From assembly GCA_025698865.1 (NCBI GenBank), contig JAILWQ010000009.1, forward strand, positions 1 to 51,405: DNA of 51,405 nucleotides, written 5' to 3'. Of the stretch, positions 26,389-38,176 are shown piece after piece. Under the pieces are notes generated by a model. The model made no database searches. It was not told the origin of the DNA and saw nothing but the letters and a program-made list of their open reading frames with translations. This DNA is from Erythrobacter sp. (GTDB lineage Bacteria > Pseudomonadota > Alphaproteobacteria > Sphingomonadales > Sphingomonadaceae). Position numbers and translations under genes: made by a program. Each line of letters starts with the position of its first letter. Positions within the stretch are counted from its first letter, which is position 1.

Positions 26389-27081
26389 TCAGTCTTCGCT
26401 CTTGTCTTCCTGTTCCTGCGCGGCGTCGTCGTCCGGACCCTGTTCGGTCGCGGCGGTCTCGCCCGGCTCCATGCCTTCGCCGGTCTGGTCTTCCTCGCCT
26501 TCGCTCTTCTTGAGCGCGGACGGGGCGACCAGCGTGGCGATGGTGAAGTCGCGATCGGTGATCGCGCTCTCGGAGCCCTTGGGCAGCTTCACTTCGCTGA
26601 TGTGGATCGAATCGCCAACTTCCTTGCCGGTGACGTCGATCTCGATCTCGCTCGGAATGTTGTCCGCATCGCAGACCAGTTCCAGCTCGTGACGGACCAC
26701 GTTGAGCACGCCGCCCTTCTTGAGGCCGGGGCTGGCTTCTTCGTTGGTGAAGATGACGGGCACGTTCACGTCGACCTTCGCACCCTTGGCGAGGCGGAGG
26801 AAATCGACATGCTCGGGGCGATCGTTGACGGGGTGCAGCGCAACGTCCTTGGGCAGGGTGCGCACGGACTTGCCGTCGAGCTCGATCGTGACGATCGAGT
26901 TCATGAAGTGGCCGGTGCCGAGCTGGCGGACCAGTTCCTTGGCCTCGACGTGAATCAGGGTGGGTTCTTCCTTGCCGCCATAGATCACGGCGGGGACACG
27001 GCCTTCACGACGCAGGTGACGGGAGGCTCCCTTGCCAGCCCGTTCGCGCGTCTCGGCCGGCAGGGTCAGAGCGTCGCTCAT
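26389..27081 (-). CDS. rplY: 50S ribosomal protein L25 (general stress protein Ctc type)
   Basis: Encodes 230 residues from ATG 27081; the open frame reaches 27126. The N-terminal L25 domain binds 5S rRNA ([33 protein letters not shown]) and is followed by the TL5-type beta domain seen in longer Ctc proteins ([18 protein letters not shown] through ESAITDRDF). The last 45 residues are highly acidic and Glu/Asp-rich, a usual feature of this family in alphaproteobacteria. Ribosomal-protein codon bias is visible. Confidence 0.95.
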   Translation of the reverse strand: MSDALTLPAETRERAGKGASRHLRREGRVPAVIYGGKEEPTLIHVEAKELVRQLGTGHFMNSIVTIELDGKSVRTLPKDVALHPVNDRPEHVDFLRLAKGAKVDVNVPVIFTNEEASPGLKKGGVLNVVRHELELVCDADNIPSEIEIDVTGKEVGDSIHISEVKLPKGSESAITDRDFTIATLVAPSALKKSEGEEDQTGEGMEPGETAATEQGPDDDAAQEQEDKSED

Positions 27082-27200
27082 AATAGTGCCTTTCAAGTGC
27101 GTTTGATATGCTTCGGACCGCCACACCTCCAGGGATGACCATGGCGCCGAAGCCGTGGGCCTATAGCGCCGGCGGGCCGAAAAGCAAGGTGGCTCGCACG

Positions 27201-28082
27201 CTACTGGACCCGGCGCACGGTAAAGCCGCGCGCTTCGAGCAGGGTGGGCAGGCCGTCCGGCCCCACCATGTGCCCCGCGCCGACTGCGACGAAGGGGCGA
27301 GCAGGGGCCGAGAGGAGGTGTTCCAGCCGGTCCGCCCAGGCGCGGTTGCGGCGGGCGAGAAGCGCCTCATAGAGTTCGCCGTCTTCCAGCATCCCGCCAT
27401 TCGTCAGCTCTTCGAGCCCTGCGAGGTCGCCGCTGCGCCAGCTTTCGACGAGGCGCTTCGCCTGGGTTTCGGCATCCCCGCTCTCCTCGATCACCGAGTT
27501 GAGCAGTTCGCGCTGCGCGCTTTCCGGCAAGCGGTCGAAGATGGCGAGCTGCGCCTGCGCGCCTTCCAGCTCGATCACGTCGCGCCCGGCGAAGTCGCGG
27601 AGCAGCGCCTTGTCGACACCGTTCTCCACGCTGCCGACCTGCGCGACCTGCGCCAGCGAGAGCGCCGCCGCCCAGCTTTCCATCGCGTCGAACTGGCCGC
27701 GCCTCATTCGCGCCTCGGCCAGCAGTTCCTCGAAGCGGGGGCGAAGGACCGGTTCGACCCGCTCGGCCAGTGCGGGGCCGGGGGTGTCGTAGGCGAGGGC
27801 GGTAAAGGTTCGGCCCAGCTCCTCGCCATCGTCGAGCCCGGCAAACTCGACGACCAGCGTGTCGGCCTGCGCCAGCAATCGTTCTAGCCTCGCCGAGCGC
27901 CAGGGGACATCGTCGGGCAGGGCGTGGACGGTGCCGAACAGCCAGCCTTCCGCCGCGCCGTCTGCCCCGGCGATCTCCCAGATCGCGGGCAGCGCATCGG
28001 GCTCGGCGACGGGGGTCGGCGCTTCCTGACACGCGGCGAGGGCGAGGAGGGCGGATACGAAAAGGAGGAGGCGTGCGATCAC
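27201..28082 (-). CDS. TraB/GumN-family lipoprotein
   Basis: Encodes 293 residues from GTG 28082; TTG 28094 is possible but the GTG has GGGAGGGG just before it. The N-terminus is a lipoprotein signal with lipobox ALAAC. The mature domain is TraB/Gum[17 protein letters not shown] near the start and the final [19 protein letters not shown]. The family contains histidine motifs like those of metalloproteases (GTxH near the start, GAGHxxG near the end), and both are present here. It is one of two tandem paralogues; the second is at 28,132-29,055. Confidence 0.88.
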   Translation of the reverse strand: MIARLLLFVSALLALAACQEAPTPVAEPDALPAIWEIAGADGAAEGWLFGTVHALPDDVPWRSARLERLLAQADTLVVEFAGLDDGEELGRTFTALAYDTPGPALAERVEPVLRPRFEELLAEARMRRGQFDAMESWAAALSLAQVAQVGSVENGVDKALLRDFAGRDVIELEGAQAQLAIFDRLPESAQRELLNSVIEESGDAETQAKRLVESWRSGDLAGLEELTNGGMLEDGELYEALLARRNRAWADRLEHLLSAPARPFVAVGAGHMVGPDGLPTLLEARGFTVRRVQ

Positions 28083-28131
28083 GCCCCCTCCCAAGCCTTC
28101 GCCACCGCTGCCGGCAAGCGAATTCGCGCTG

Positions 28132-29055
28132 TTACTGCACTCGCGTGACGGTCACGCCTTCCTGTTCCAGATAGTCCTGCACGCTGTTCGCGCCGGCGAG
28201 GTGGCCCGCGCCGACGGCCATGAACACCGTGCCCGGCGCGTCCATCCGGCTCTCGATCCATTCGACCCAGTTGCGGTTGCGCTTGTAGAGCAGGGCCTCG
28301 GCAAGCTGTGGGTCGGTGATGCCGCGGTTCATCATTTCGGCCAGCCCGTCGGCATCGCCCGCCAGCCATTCGGCGACCATCTGGTCCATCATCGGCACGA
28401 TGTCGTCGATCATCTCGGCGGCGCTCATCAGGAACGCGACCTGCGCTTCCTGCGGGAGCGTGTCGAAAACGGCGATCTGCGAAGCGGCGGTTTCCAGAGC
28501 CTCGCGCGGCTTGTCCGGCCCGGCCTCTTCTTCGATCCGCTTCTCGACGCCGCTCTCCTGCGTGTAGCCTGCCTGCATGATCGGCAGGACCGAAAGCGTG
28601 AGGCCCGCCATCCACGGCTTGAACCGCTCGAAAGCCGCCGCCGGCACGCCGACCTTGGCGAGCGCGGCCTCGTAGGTCGCGGTCTGGTCCGCATCGAGCA
28701 GCGAGCGCAGCGCCGTGCCCTCCGGCAGCATGCCGAGCGCGAGCATCGTCTGCTGCATCTGCGGATCGCTCAGCTCCGAATTCTTCACCTCGGTCACCAG
28801 CGTGTCGGACGAAGCGAGGGCGTCGGCGATCGGGCCGCGCATCCAGTCGGCGGATTCGGGCAGGGCGTGGACAGTGCCGAAGAGGTAGATAGTCGTATCC
28901 TCGTCGGCGACCTTCCACAGCGCGGGGCCGGTCGTGGCCTGGGCCGCGGGGGCGGGTGCCACCTCCTGCGCGCTGGCGGCACTCCACCCCTGCAGGCCGA
29001 AGACCAGCGCGGCGGCGGATATGGCGGTGGTCAGGCGAGTTCTGATCGGCTTCAT
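28132..29055 (-). CDS. TraB/GumN-family secreted protein (paralogue)
   Basis: Encodes 307 residues. It has a conventional signal peptide (cleavage near AASAQEV) instead of a lipobox. The family markers are again clear: [37 protein letters not shown], and the terminal FMAVGAGHLAGANSVQDYLE. It shares the layout of the lipoprotein paralogue downstream, including the GTVHALP and GAGH motifs, and the two genes are 49 bases apart. One is anchored by lipid and one is free in the periplasm. Function of the family in bacteria is poorly defined. Confidence 0.9.
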   Translation of the reverse strand: MKPIRTRLTTAISAAALVFGLQGWSAASAQEVAPAPAAQATTGPALWKVADEDTTIYLFGTVHALPESADWMRGPIADALASSDTLVTEVKNSELSDPQMQQTMLALGMLPEGTALRSLLDADQTATYEAALAKVGVPAAAFERFKPWMAGLTLSVLPIMQAGYTQESGVEKRIEEEAGPDKPREALETAASQIAVFDTLPQEAQVAFLMSAAEMIDDIVPMMDQMVAEWLAGDADGLAEMMNRGITDPQLAEALLYKRNRNWVEWIESRMDAPGTVFMAVGAGHLAGANSVQDYLEQEGVTVTRVQ

Positions 29056-29088
29056 GGTCGTGTGTTCCTCCGTGTGCGTGTCAGTGTA

Positions 29089-29292
29089 CTAGCGGGCCTC
29101 GTGCCCGTCGTCGAAAATCTGTTCGATCGGCATGTCGAACAGGCGCGAGATCCTGAAAGCGAGGCCGAGCGAGGGATCGTGCTTGCCGGTCTCGATCGCG
29201 TTGACCGCCTGACGCGAGACCTCGAGCTCCGTCGCCAGTTCGGCCTGGCTCCAGTTCCTCTCGGCGCGCAGGACGCGAAGGCGATTGTTCAC
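29089..29292 (-). CDS. Small XRE-family transcriptional regulator
   Basis: Encodes 67 residues, a stand-alone HTH domain: NNRLRVLRAERNWSQAELA, VSRQAVNAIETGKHDPSLG and the terminal LFDMPIEQIFDD, which match the YozG/Cro-C1 type of small regulator. It overlaps the upstream membrane-protein gene by four bases, so the two are coupled. Such pairs are often autoregulated; palindromic sites lie at 29,780-29,817 upstream of the pair. Confidence 0.9.
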   Translation of the reverse strand: MNNRLRVLRAERNWSQAELATELEVSRQAVNAIETGKHDPSLGLAFRISRLFDMPIEQIFDDGHEAR

Positions 29293-29747
29293 GGGCGGCT
29301 GCCAATTTTGTCATGCGCCCACGCAAAGGCGTAACCGCCATGAAAAGCCAGAGCGAGCCCGATCGCCAGCGTTCGGCTGTCCAAGGTTGCCAGCAATGCG
29401 GAAGAGCGTCTCACGCCGGTTTCTCCGGACGCAAGATAAGAGCCCGCCTGATGGGCGAGATCCCCGTTGACGACCAAAAACAATATGCACAGGTAAATAG
29501 CCAACGCTCCGCACATCCATCGCATGGCAACGTTGCAGAGGCTGCGAAAATACTCGTCGGTCCGATTGGGGAAGGCTGCCATGGCGGGGCCGCCAACCAT
29601 AGCCCCGAAGAAAATAGCGCTGAGCATGTTATCCATGCCGACAAAAATGTTCGCGACCCAGAACAGAGTGCCGCAAGCGCTCAGCCAAATGAGGCTGTAG
29701 TGGTAGGAACGTTCCTTCTCATCAGGTGCATTTGGCACATAAGCCAT
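29289..29747 (-). CDS. Four-helix membrane protein paired with XRE regulator
   Basis: Encodes 152 residues from ATG 29747, with GGAGG six bases upstream; the frame is open to 29774. It has four membrane helices (about 16-35, 42-58, 75-94, 123-143) and short loops, with no recognised motif. Its four-base overlap with the regulator downstream, and the palindromes upstream, suggest a small autoregulated operon. The role is unknown; small XRE/membrane pairs of this kind recur in many genomes. Confidence 0.75.
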   Translation of the reverse strand: MAYVPNAPDEKERSYHYSLIWLSACGTLFWVANIFVGMDNMLSAIFFGAMVGGPAMAAFPNRTDEYFRSLCNVAMRWMCGALAIYLCILFLVVNGDLAHQAGSYLASGETGVRRSSALLATLDSRTLAIGLALAFHGGYAFAWAHDKIGSRP

Positions 29748-29779
29748 GAGACGCCTCCCCCCTTTGAGTATCAAGTATG

Positions 29780-29817
29780 CCTGACTATCTGTCAGGATGT
29801 AGCGACATTGTCAATGT
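29780..29817 (-). promoter_or_regulatory. Promoter-proximal palindromes of XRE/membrane operon
   Basis: CCTGAC-TATCT-GTCAGG (29780-29796) and ACATT-GTC-AATGT (29805-29817) lie 33-70 bases upstream of the first gene. The second includes a minus-strand TTGACA (29814-29809), a likely -35 box; the -10 region is weak. They are candidates for operator sites of the XRE protein. Confidence 0.45.
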
Positions 29818-29887
29818 AACCTTACACTGATGCCTTGGGTTAGCGGCGTTGACCCTTCACCCCGCCTGCGCCATTGCGCGCTGCAAC

Positions 29888-30790
29888 ATGGACCGTAATC
29901 CGCGCAACTCGTTTCAGGACATGATCCTCGCGCTCCACGACTTCTGGAGCGCGCGGGCCGGTTGCCTGATCCTCCAGCCCTACGACATGCGGATGGGGGC
30001 GGGCACGTTCCACACCGCCACCACGCTGCGCACGCTCGGCCCCGAGCCGTGGAACGCGGCTTTCGTCCAGCCCTGCCGCCGCCCGACCGACGGGCGCTAT
30101 GGCGAGAACCCCAACCGGCTCCAGCATTACTACCAGTATCAGGTGATCCTGAAGCCCAGCCCGCCCGACATTCAGGACCTCTACCTCGAAAGCCTCGGCG
30201 TGATCGGGATCGATCCGCTCAAGCACGATATCCGCTTTGTGGAGGACGACTGGGAGAGCCCCACGCTGGGCGCCTGGGGGTTGGGCTGGGAGGTCTGGTG
30301 CGACGGGATGGAGGTGACGCAGTTCACCTATTTCCAGCAGATGGGCGGCTTCGATTGCAAGCCGGTCGCGGGCGAGCTGACCTACGGCCTGGAACGCCTC
30401 GCCATGTATATCCAGGGCGTCGACAACGTCTACGATCTCGATTTCAACGGACGCGGCGTTACCTACGGGCAGGTGTTCCTCGAGAACGAGAAGCAGATGT
30501 CCAAATGGAACTTCGAGGTCGCCGATACGGACGCCCTGTTCGACCTGTTCAACAAGGCCGAGGCCGAGTGCCGCAACGCGCTTTCCCATGACGTGCCCAT
30601 CGCCGCCTACGAACAGGCGGTGGAGGCCAGTCACATGTTCAACCTGTTGCAGGCACGCGGCGTGATCAGCGTGCAGGAACGCGCCAGCTACATGGGCCGG
30701 GTGCGCGATCTGGCGCGCGGATCATGCGAGGCGCACATGGCGAAGGAACAGGCCGGCTGGGCGGAGAAATATCCGGAGTGGTCGGCATGA
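29888..30790 (+). CDS. glyQ: Glycyl-tRNA synthetase alpha subunit
   Basis: Encodes 300 residues from ATG 29888. The bacterial alpha subunit signature is clear: [53 protein letters not shown], and [20 protein letters not shown]. It holds the active site that charges tRNA-Gly, with the beta subunit recognising the tRNA. glyS starts within its stop codon (four-base overlap). Length is normal. Confidence 0.97.
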   Translation: MDRNPRNSFQDMILALHDFWSARAGCLILQPYDMRMGAGTFHTATTLRTLGPEPWNAAFVQPCRRPTDGRYGENPNRLQHYYQYQVILKPSPPDIQDLYLESLGVIGIDPLKHDIRFVEDDWESPTLGAWGLGWEVWCDGMEVTQFTYFQQMGGFDCKPVAGELTYGLERLAMYIQGVDNVYDLDFNGRGVTYGQVFLENEKQMSKWNFEVADTDALFDLFNKAEAECRNALSHDVPIAAYEQAVEASHMFNLLQARGVISVQERASYMGRVRDLARGSCEAHMAKEQAGWAEKYPEWSA

Positions 30791-33144
30791 GTGGGACCGA
30801 CTTCCTCCTCGAACTGCGCAGCGAGGAAATACCCGCTCGGATGCAGGCCGGAGCGCGGACTGAGCTCGAAAAGCTGTTCCGCCGCGAGATGGATGCGGCT
30901 GGCGTATCGGCATCGGACATCACCGTCTGGTCGACCCCGCGCCGCCTCGCGCTGATCGCGCGCGGTCTTCCCGAGGCCACCGAAGCGGTGAGCGAGGAGC
31001 TGAAAGGCCCGCCCGTCGGCGCGCCGGACCAGGCGATCGAGGGCTTCTGCCGCAAGGCGGGCGTCGAGCGGTCCGGACTGGAAGAACGCGACGTGAAAGG
31101 CCGCGCGACCTGGTTCGCCGTGAAGAACATTCCCGGCCGCGCCACACGCGATCTCCTAGCCGCCGCTATCCCTGCGATCATTCGCGATTTCTCCTGGCCC
31201 AAGTCGATGCGCTGGGGCGCGGCCTCGATGAGCACCGAGAGCCTGCGCTGGGTGCGCCCGCTGTCCGGCATCGTCGCGCTGCTGGGCAACGAGGTGATCG
31301 CGTGCGAGGTTCACGGGGTGACGAGCGGCGCGGTTACGCTCGGACACCGGTTCCACCATTCCGGCGACATCACCATCGGCAATGCCGACGACTACGCGAT
31401 GAAGCTGCGCGCGGCCCATGTGATCGTCGACCACGAGGAACGCGCCGAGCTGATCCGCAAGGGCGCGCATCAGGTCGCGCAGGAAGCCGGTCTGACGCTG
31501 GTCGAGGACGAGGGGCTGGTGGTCGAGAATGCCGGTCTCACCGAATGGCCGATCCCGCTGCTCGGCCGGTTCGAGGAGAGTTTCCTCGAGGTGCCGCCCG
31601 AGGTCATCCAGCTGACCGCGCGGGTGAACCAGAAATATTTCGTGTGCCATCCCCCCCGTGAGGGGGAGGGGGACCATCCGCAGGATGGTGGAGGGGCACC
31701 GGTGGCCGATCGCCTCGCCAACGCCTTCATCTGCACCGCAAATATCGAGGCGGCGGATGGCGGCGCGGCTATTGTCGACGGCAACCGCAAGGTCCTCGCC
31801 GCGCGGCTGTCGGACGCGCGCTTCTTCTGGGATGTCGACCGCAAAAAGACCTTCGCGCAGCACGCCGAGGGGCTGGCGCGGATCACCTTCCACGAAAAGC
31901 TCGGCACTGTCGCCGACAAGGTGGAGCGTGTCGCGAAGCTCGCCCGCTGGCTGGTCGAGGAAGGCATCGTGAAGCCCTCCTCCGTTCGCCCCGAGCCTGT
32001 CGAAGGGCCGTCCTCGACTTCGGGTGCTGCGCCTCGCGAGGAGAGCGGTGCTTTGACAAGCTCGGCACGAACGGTCGAAGAGTTGGCCGATCTCGCCGAA
32101 CAGGCCGCCCGGCTCGCCAAGGCCGATCTCGTCACCGAGATGGTCGGCGAATTCCCAGAGCTGCAAGGTTTGATGGGCGGCTACTACGCCCGCGCCGAGG
32201 GCCTGCCGGACGAAGTCGCCGACGCGATCCGCGACCACTACAAGCCCGTCGGGCAGGGCGACGAGGTTCCCACTGCGCCGGTGACGGTGGCGGTGTCGTT
32301 GGCGGACAAGCTGGATGCGTTGACTGGTTTTTTTGCAATCGACGAGAAGCCAACTGGCTCCAAGGATCCATTTGCTTTGCGACGTGCAATGATCGGTTTG
32401 CTTTTGCTGATCGCGAAAAATGAACTGCGCGGGCGCATGCGGAAGATGGTGCTTAGTAGTTACGAAGACCATCTCTATGGCTTGCGATCTCACGATTTAA
32501 CAATTGATCGAAATGCCGATCAGTCGCGGATTGCCGATGAGATACTAGCTTTTGGTGTGGACCGCCTCAAGGTCCAGCAGCGCGAGGCCGGCGTCCGCCA
32601 CGACCTCATCGACGCGGTGTTCGCGCTCGGTGGCGAGGACGATCTCGTCCGCCTGCTCGCCCGGGTGAAGGCGCTGCAATCCTTCGTCGCGACCGAGGAC
32701 GGCACCAATCTGCTCGCCGGCTACAAGCGCGCCGCCAACATCCTGAAGAAGGAAGACTGGCACGGCATGGAGGGCGAAATTCCCCAGACCGGCGAGGAGG
32801 ACCCCCTGGTCATGGTTGACGATCCCGAGCTGCGCGCGGTGGTCGATGCCAAGCTGACTGAGCGCGGTGCGAAAGCGCTTTCCTACACGCCCGAACCTGC
32901 GGAAAAGGACCTGATCGACGCGCTCGATGCGAGCGAGCCCAAGGCCGAGGCGGCCATCGCGGCGGAGGATTTCGCTTCCGCCATGTCGGCGCTCGCCTCG
33001 CTGCGTGCGCCGATCGACGCGTTCTTTGACAATGTAACCGTGAACGATCCCGATCCCGCCCGGCGGCAGGCGCGCCTCGCGCTGCTCGCCCGCTTCCGCG
33101 ATGCAGTCCACCGGGTTGCCGATTTCTCCCGGATCGAGGGGTGA
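30787..33144 (+). CDS. glyS: Glycyl-tRNA synthetase beta subunit with two repeat insertions
   Basis: Encodes 785 residues from ATG 30787, longer than the usual 680-730. The family frame is clear ([35 protein letters not shown], and the C-terminal [19 protein letters not shown] to [19 protein letters not shown]). Two in-frame insertions account for most of the extra length: residues about 286-304 from a palindrome at 31,644-31,699, and about 399-429 from a palindrome at 31,982-32,074. A patch at about residues 500-593 (32,290-32,565) uses AT-rich codons unlike the rest. The gene remains open and, being essential, is presumably functional. Confidence 0.96.
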   Translation: MSGTDFLLELRSEEIPARMQAGARTELEKLFRREMDAAGVSASDITVWSTPRRLALIARGLPEATEAVSEELKGPPVGAPDQAIEGFCRKAGVERSGLEERDVKGRATWFAVKNIPGRATRDLLAAAIPAIIRDFSWPKSMRWGAASMSTESLRWVRPLSGIVALLGNEVIACEVHGVTSGAVTLGHRFHHSGDITIGNADDYAMKLRAAHVIVDHEERAELIRKGAHQVAQEAGLTLVEDEGLVVENAGLTEWPIPLLGRFEESFLEVPPEVIQLTARVNQKYFVCHPPREGEGDHPQDGGGAPVADRLANAFICTANIEAADGGAAIVDGNRKVLAARLSDARFFWDVDRKKTFAQHAEGLARITFHEKLGTVADKVERVAKLARWLVEEGIVKPSSVRPEPVEGPSSTSGAAPREESGALTSSARTVEELADLAEQAARLAKADLVTEMVGEFPELQGLMGGYYARAEGLPDEVADAIRDHYKPVGQGDEVPTAPVTVAVSLADKLDALTGFFAIDEKPTGSKDPFALRRAMIGLLLLIAKNELRGRMRKMVLSSYEDHLYGLRSHDLTIDRNADQSRIADEILAFGVDRLKVQQREAGVRHDLIDAVFALGGEDDLVRLLARVKALQSFVATEDGTNLLAGYKRAANILKKEDWHGMEGEIPQTGEEDPLVMVDDPELRAVVDAKLTERGAKALSYTPEPAEKDLIDALDASEPKAEAAIAAEDFASAMSALASLRAPIDAFFDNVTVNDPDPARRQARLALLARFRDAVHRVADFSRIEG
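31644..31699 (+). repeat. Palindromic repeat inserted in frame in glyS
   Basis: The outer arms GTGCC (31644-31648) and GGCAC (31695-31699) enclose a CCCCCC/GGGGG inner pairing and CCATCC-GCA-GGATGG. It translates as a Pro/Gly/Glu-rich insert starting [16 protein letters not shown] at a position where other GlyS proteins have only a few residues. It looks like a mobile palindromic element similar in behaviour to Rickettsia RPE repeats. Confidence 0.75.
31982..32074 (+). repeat. RPEPVEG-type palindromic repeat inserted in frame in glyS
   Basis: Arms CCGTTCGCCCCGAGCCTGTC (31982 on) and the reverse complement ending GACAAGCTCGGCACGAACGG (32055-32074) pair at 20 of 24 positions across the full arms. 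The middle contains CCTCGCGAGG, a perfect palindrome. The reading RPEPVEG followed by SSARTVEE is the signature I recall from repeats scattered through sphingomonad genomes, here kept in frame. Confidence 0.8.
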
Positions 33145-33203
33145 GCTTTCCGATCCTGAACCGTGTAACACCTGTAACACCCTTAAGCTGAGGGCATGCC
33201 AAG

Positions 33204-35872
<2,669 letters not shown>

Positions 35873-35876
<4 letters not shown>

Positions 35877-36616
35877 GAATTCCAGCCGGTCAGGGCGAGA
35901 AGCTCGAAATGCTCGGAAACCTTCCCGTCCTCGTCCGCCAGCCCTGCGAAAGCGGCGCGGGCGCGGGCGAGGGCGGGCTTTCCGAGAGGCGGGCCGGGCT
36001 GGGCGAGCGTGCTGCCGAGGCCCTGTTCGCGCAGATCGCCGACCAGCCGGTGCAGCGAGCCGTAGCGCACGGTGAGATCGAAGCCGTCGACCACCTGCCG
36101 TGCGAAGCCCGCACGTTCGAGCAGCATGGTCGCGGCGCGGTTGTCGATCTGCGGGTGGATGCGCGGAAAGGCGCGGTCCCCGTCGGCGGTGATCATAATG
36201 TTGCGCAACCGGGGCAGGCTGCCAGCGCCCGGAATCACGGCGAGCAGGATCCCGCCCGGCGCGAGCGCGAACCGCAGGCGCAGAAGCTGTCCCGGAAGGT
36301 CGTTGATCGTGTCCAGCTGACCGAGCGAGACGATGAGATCGTAGGCGGAGGGCACGAGCTCGGTCTCGCCGGCAAGCGTCGCCACCGTGGTCTCGCACCC
36401 GTCCGGCAGATCGGGCACGACGCGCTGCGCGCCGATGCCTTCGACCAGCGCGCTGCCGGGCTCGAGGCGCATGAAGCCGATCCGCTCGCGAACGTCCTCG
36501 ACCATCGCCTCGACGAACCAGTCCGCCGGATCATGCCGGGCCTGCTGCAAGGCCTCGGCCCGTTCGGCGCGGGCCGCACGTCGTGCCGGCGAGAATATCC
36601 TCGGAACATCGCTCAT
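35873..36616 (-). CDS. SAM-dependent methyltransferase (NDUFAF5/BioC-like)
   Basis: Encodes 247 residues. The N-terminal FSPARRAARAERA and the central DLIVSLGQLDTINDLPGQ and LRLRFALAPGGILLAVIPG are typical of BioC/NDUFAF5-type class I methyltransferases, although the first nucleotide-binding Gly motif is degenerate (LVEGIGAQRVV). In alphaproteobacteria these proteins often sit next to comF, as here. The homologue in mitochondria modifies a complex I subunit. It overlaps ppdK at the convergent 3' ends by four bases. Confidence 0.85.
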
Positions 36617-36669
36617 GCTGCCGCCGTGCCCGCGCGAGGCGTTCGAAGCAAGGCATCGGGCGGGTGCTG

Positions 36670-37488
36670 ATGCCGTTGCGAAAGGCTTTCGGCGAGGCGC
36701 TGCTGCCGATCGTCGACGCCGTCTATCCGCCGCGCTGCCCTGCCTGCGGCAGTTCGATCGGCACGCAGTCGGGCCTGTGCCCCGATTGCTGGGCCTCGCT
36801 GGTCGTTCCAGCCGAACCCGGCTGCGTCAGATGCCAGAGACCGATGGAAACGGATGCGATCGGCGGAGAGATCGTGTGCGCGCCGTGCCTTCAGGCGCCG
36901 CCCCGCCACGACGGCATCGCCGCGGCCACGCTTTACGGCGACGCGTCGCGAAAGCTGATCCTGGCCTACAAGCACGGTCGCAAGCTCGGGCTCGCTCCGC
37001 TTCTGGCGCGGATGATCGCGGCGCGCCTACCCGAGTTCGCCGAGCCGCCGCTGCTCGTGCCGGTGCCGCTGCACCGCTTCCGGCTCTGGAAAAGAGGTTT
37101 CAACCAGGCGGCTCTGCTGGCCCGCGAACTCGAAGGTCTGGGCCGAGGCGAATTGCTGGTCGACGGGCTGGCGCGCAGGAAGGCGACGCCCTCGCTCGGA
37201 GGAATGGGGGCGAAAGCGCGCCAGCGTGCCCTGGCCGGTGCCATCGTCGCGCGCCCCGGAGCAAGGGAGCGGCTGCAAGGCCGCGACGTGGTGCTGGTGG
37301 ACGACGTGCTGACCAGCGGCGCAACCAGCGACGCATGCGTGTCCGCGCTGAAGCGGGCCGGCGCGGGGCGCGTGGTGCTCGCTTGCTTCGCCCGCGTGCT
37401 GGACGAGGCGATGCCGGCAGGACAACAACATGAAACTGGTCGTAAAACCGAAACGCCCGGAGCCGCGAAAGCTCCGGGCGCCACGTGA
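36670..37488 (+). CDS. comF: ComF-family phosphoribosyltransferase-like protein
   Basis: Encodes 272 residues from ATG 36670. Two N-terminal cysteine pairs (CPACGSSIGTQSGLCPDC and CVRCQRP with CAPC) form the zinc ribbon, followed by the PRTase fold with RGFNQAALLAREL and the PRPP loop VVLVDDVLTSGAT. ComF is needed for DNA uptake during competence in several bacteria, with a role at the single-strand entry step; in alphaproteobacteria it is present without a known competence system. The last 25 residues are weakly conserved and lie over a minus-oriented terminator-like hairpin. Confidence 0.92.
   Translation: MPLRKAFGEALLPIVDAVYPPRCPACGSSIGTQSGLCPDCWASLVVPAEPGCVRCQRPMETDAIGGEIVCAPCLQAPPRHDGIAAATLYGDASRKLILAYKHGRKLGLAPLLARMIAARLPEFAEPPLLVPVPLHRFRLWKRGFNQAALLARELEGLGRGELLVDGLARRKATPSLGGMGAKARQRALAGAIVARPGARERLQGRDVVLVDDVLTSGATSDACVSALKRAGAGRVVLACFARVLDEAMPAGQQHETGRKTETPGAAKAPGAT
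37444..37480 (-). terminator. Terminator-like hairpin, minus orientation, inside comF 3' end
   Basis: CGCCCGGAGC (37454-37463) and GCTCCGGGCG (37471-37480) form a perfect 10-base stem with a seven-base loop. Read on the minus strand it is followed by TTTCGGTTTT, a U-rich tail. On the plus strand no T-run follows. It would terminate a leftward transcript, but no minus-strand gene is known between here and 37,772. Confidence 0.55.
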
Positions 37489-37772
37489 CGAAATCAAGCG
37501 GATCGTCCCTCTCGGGCCATGTCCGGACACCCCCCAATGCCGGACAGCGATCCAATCCCTCATCGTGACGGATGCGCCGCGCTGCTAGAAGCGGGCTGCG
37601 AATCCGTTACCCCTGAACCCGGGCCGTTGCGGCTCCGGTGAACCGGTCGACAACCGCAAGCGATTGCGAAAACAGCTTTTGGACGGTTAACGACCGCGTT
37701 TGAACAACGAACTTTCAACGGCTGCCATTTTGAGACAGGGATGTGGTCAAGATGCATCAAGGACACCGCGAA

Positions 37773-38144
37773 GTGACTGACAAGAACGAGCGCGAGCAAG
37801 GCCGGGACTTTCTCCCGCGGTTCGATGCCAATGGGCTGCTGACGGCGGTCGCGGTCGACCATCAGACACGCGAAGTCCTGATGGTGGCCTTTATGGACCG
37901 CGAGGCACTCGACGCCACTCTGGAGACAGGGGAAGCCCACTTCCATTCCCGTTCGCGCGGCCGGTTGTGGAAGAAGGGCGAGACATCGGGCAATATCCTG
38001 ACCGTCGAGGAGATCGGCGTGGATTGCGATCAGGATGCTCTGGTCCTGAAAGTGCGGCCGGCCGGGCCAGTCTGCCACACCGGCGCGCGTTCCTGCTTCT
38101 ACCGGCGCATCGAGAATGGAAAGCTCGTGCGGAGCGAAGGTTGA
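37773..38144 (+). CDS. hisI: Phosphoribosyl-AMP cyclohydrolase
   Basis: Encodes 123 residues from GTG 37773, chosen because AAGGA lies nine bases upstream and the protein then begins [10 protein letters not shown], as in sphingomonad relatives; ATG 37752 is the alternative. Catalytic cysteines are present ([23 protein letters not shown]) with [18 protein letters not shown]. It opens the adenine ring in histidine synthesis; it is the single-domain HisI form without HisE. Its stop codon overlaps a perfect palindrome that may control the downstream MerR gene. Confidence 0.95.
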   Translation: MTDKNEREQGRDFLPRFDANGLLTAVAVDHQTREVLMVAFMDREALDATLETGEAHFHSRSRGRLWKKGETSGNILTVEEIGVDCDQDALVLKVRPAGPVCHTGARSCFYRRIENGKLVRSEG

Positions 38145-38159
38145 CGTTTACGTAAACGT
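38144..38159. promoter_or_regulatory. Perfect 16-base palindrome, candidate MerR operator
   Basis: ACGTTTACGTAAACGT is an exact palindrome immediately after hisI and 17 bases before the MerR-family start. The TTTACGTAAA core resembles, as I recall, LiuR-type MerR operators controlling acyl-CoA and branched-chain degradation. It is well placed for autoregulation of the merR-acyl-CoA dehydrogenase pair. Confidence 0.7.
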
Positions 38160-38176
38160 TGAATATTTACGCTACC

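Noticed and set aside
37430..37588. 52-codon plus frame starting inside comF
   Set aside because: Overlaps the comF end and the hairpin; weak codon bias and no ribosome site.
37489..37772. 4.5S, 6S or tmRNA gene
   Set aside because: Conserved core sequences of these RNAs were not found in either strand.
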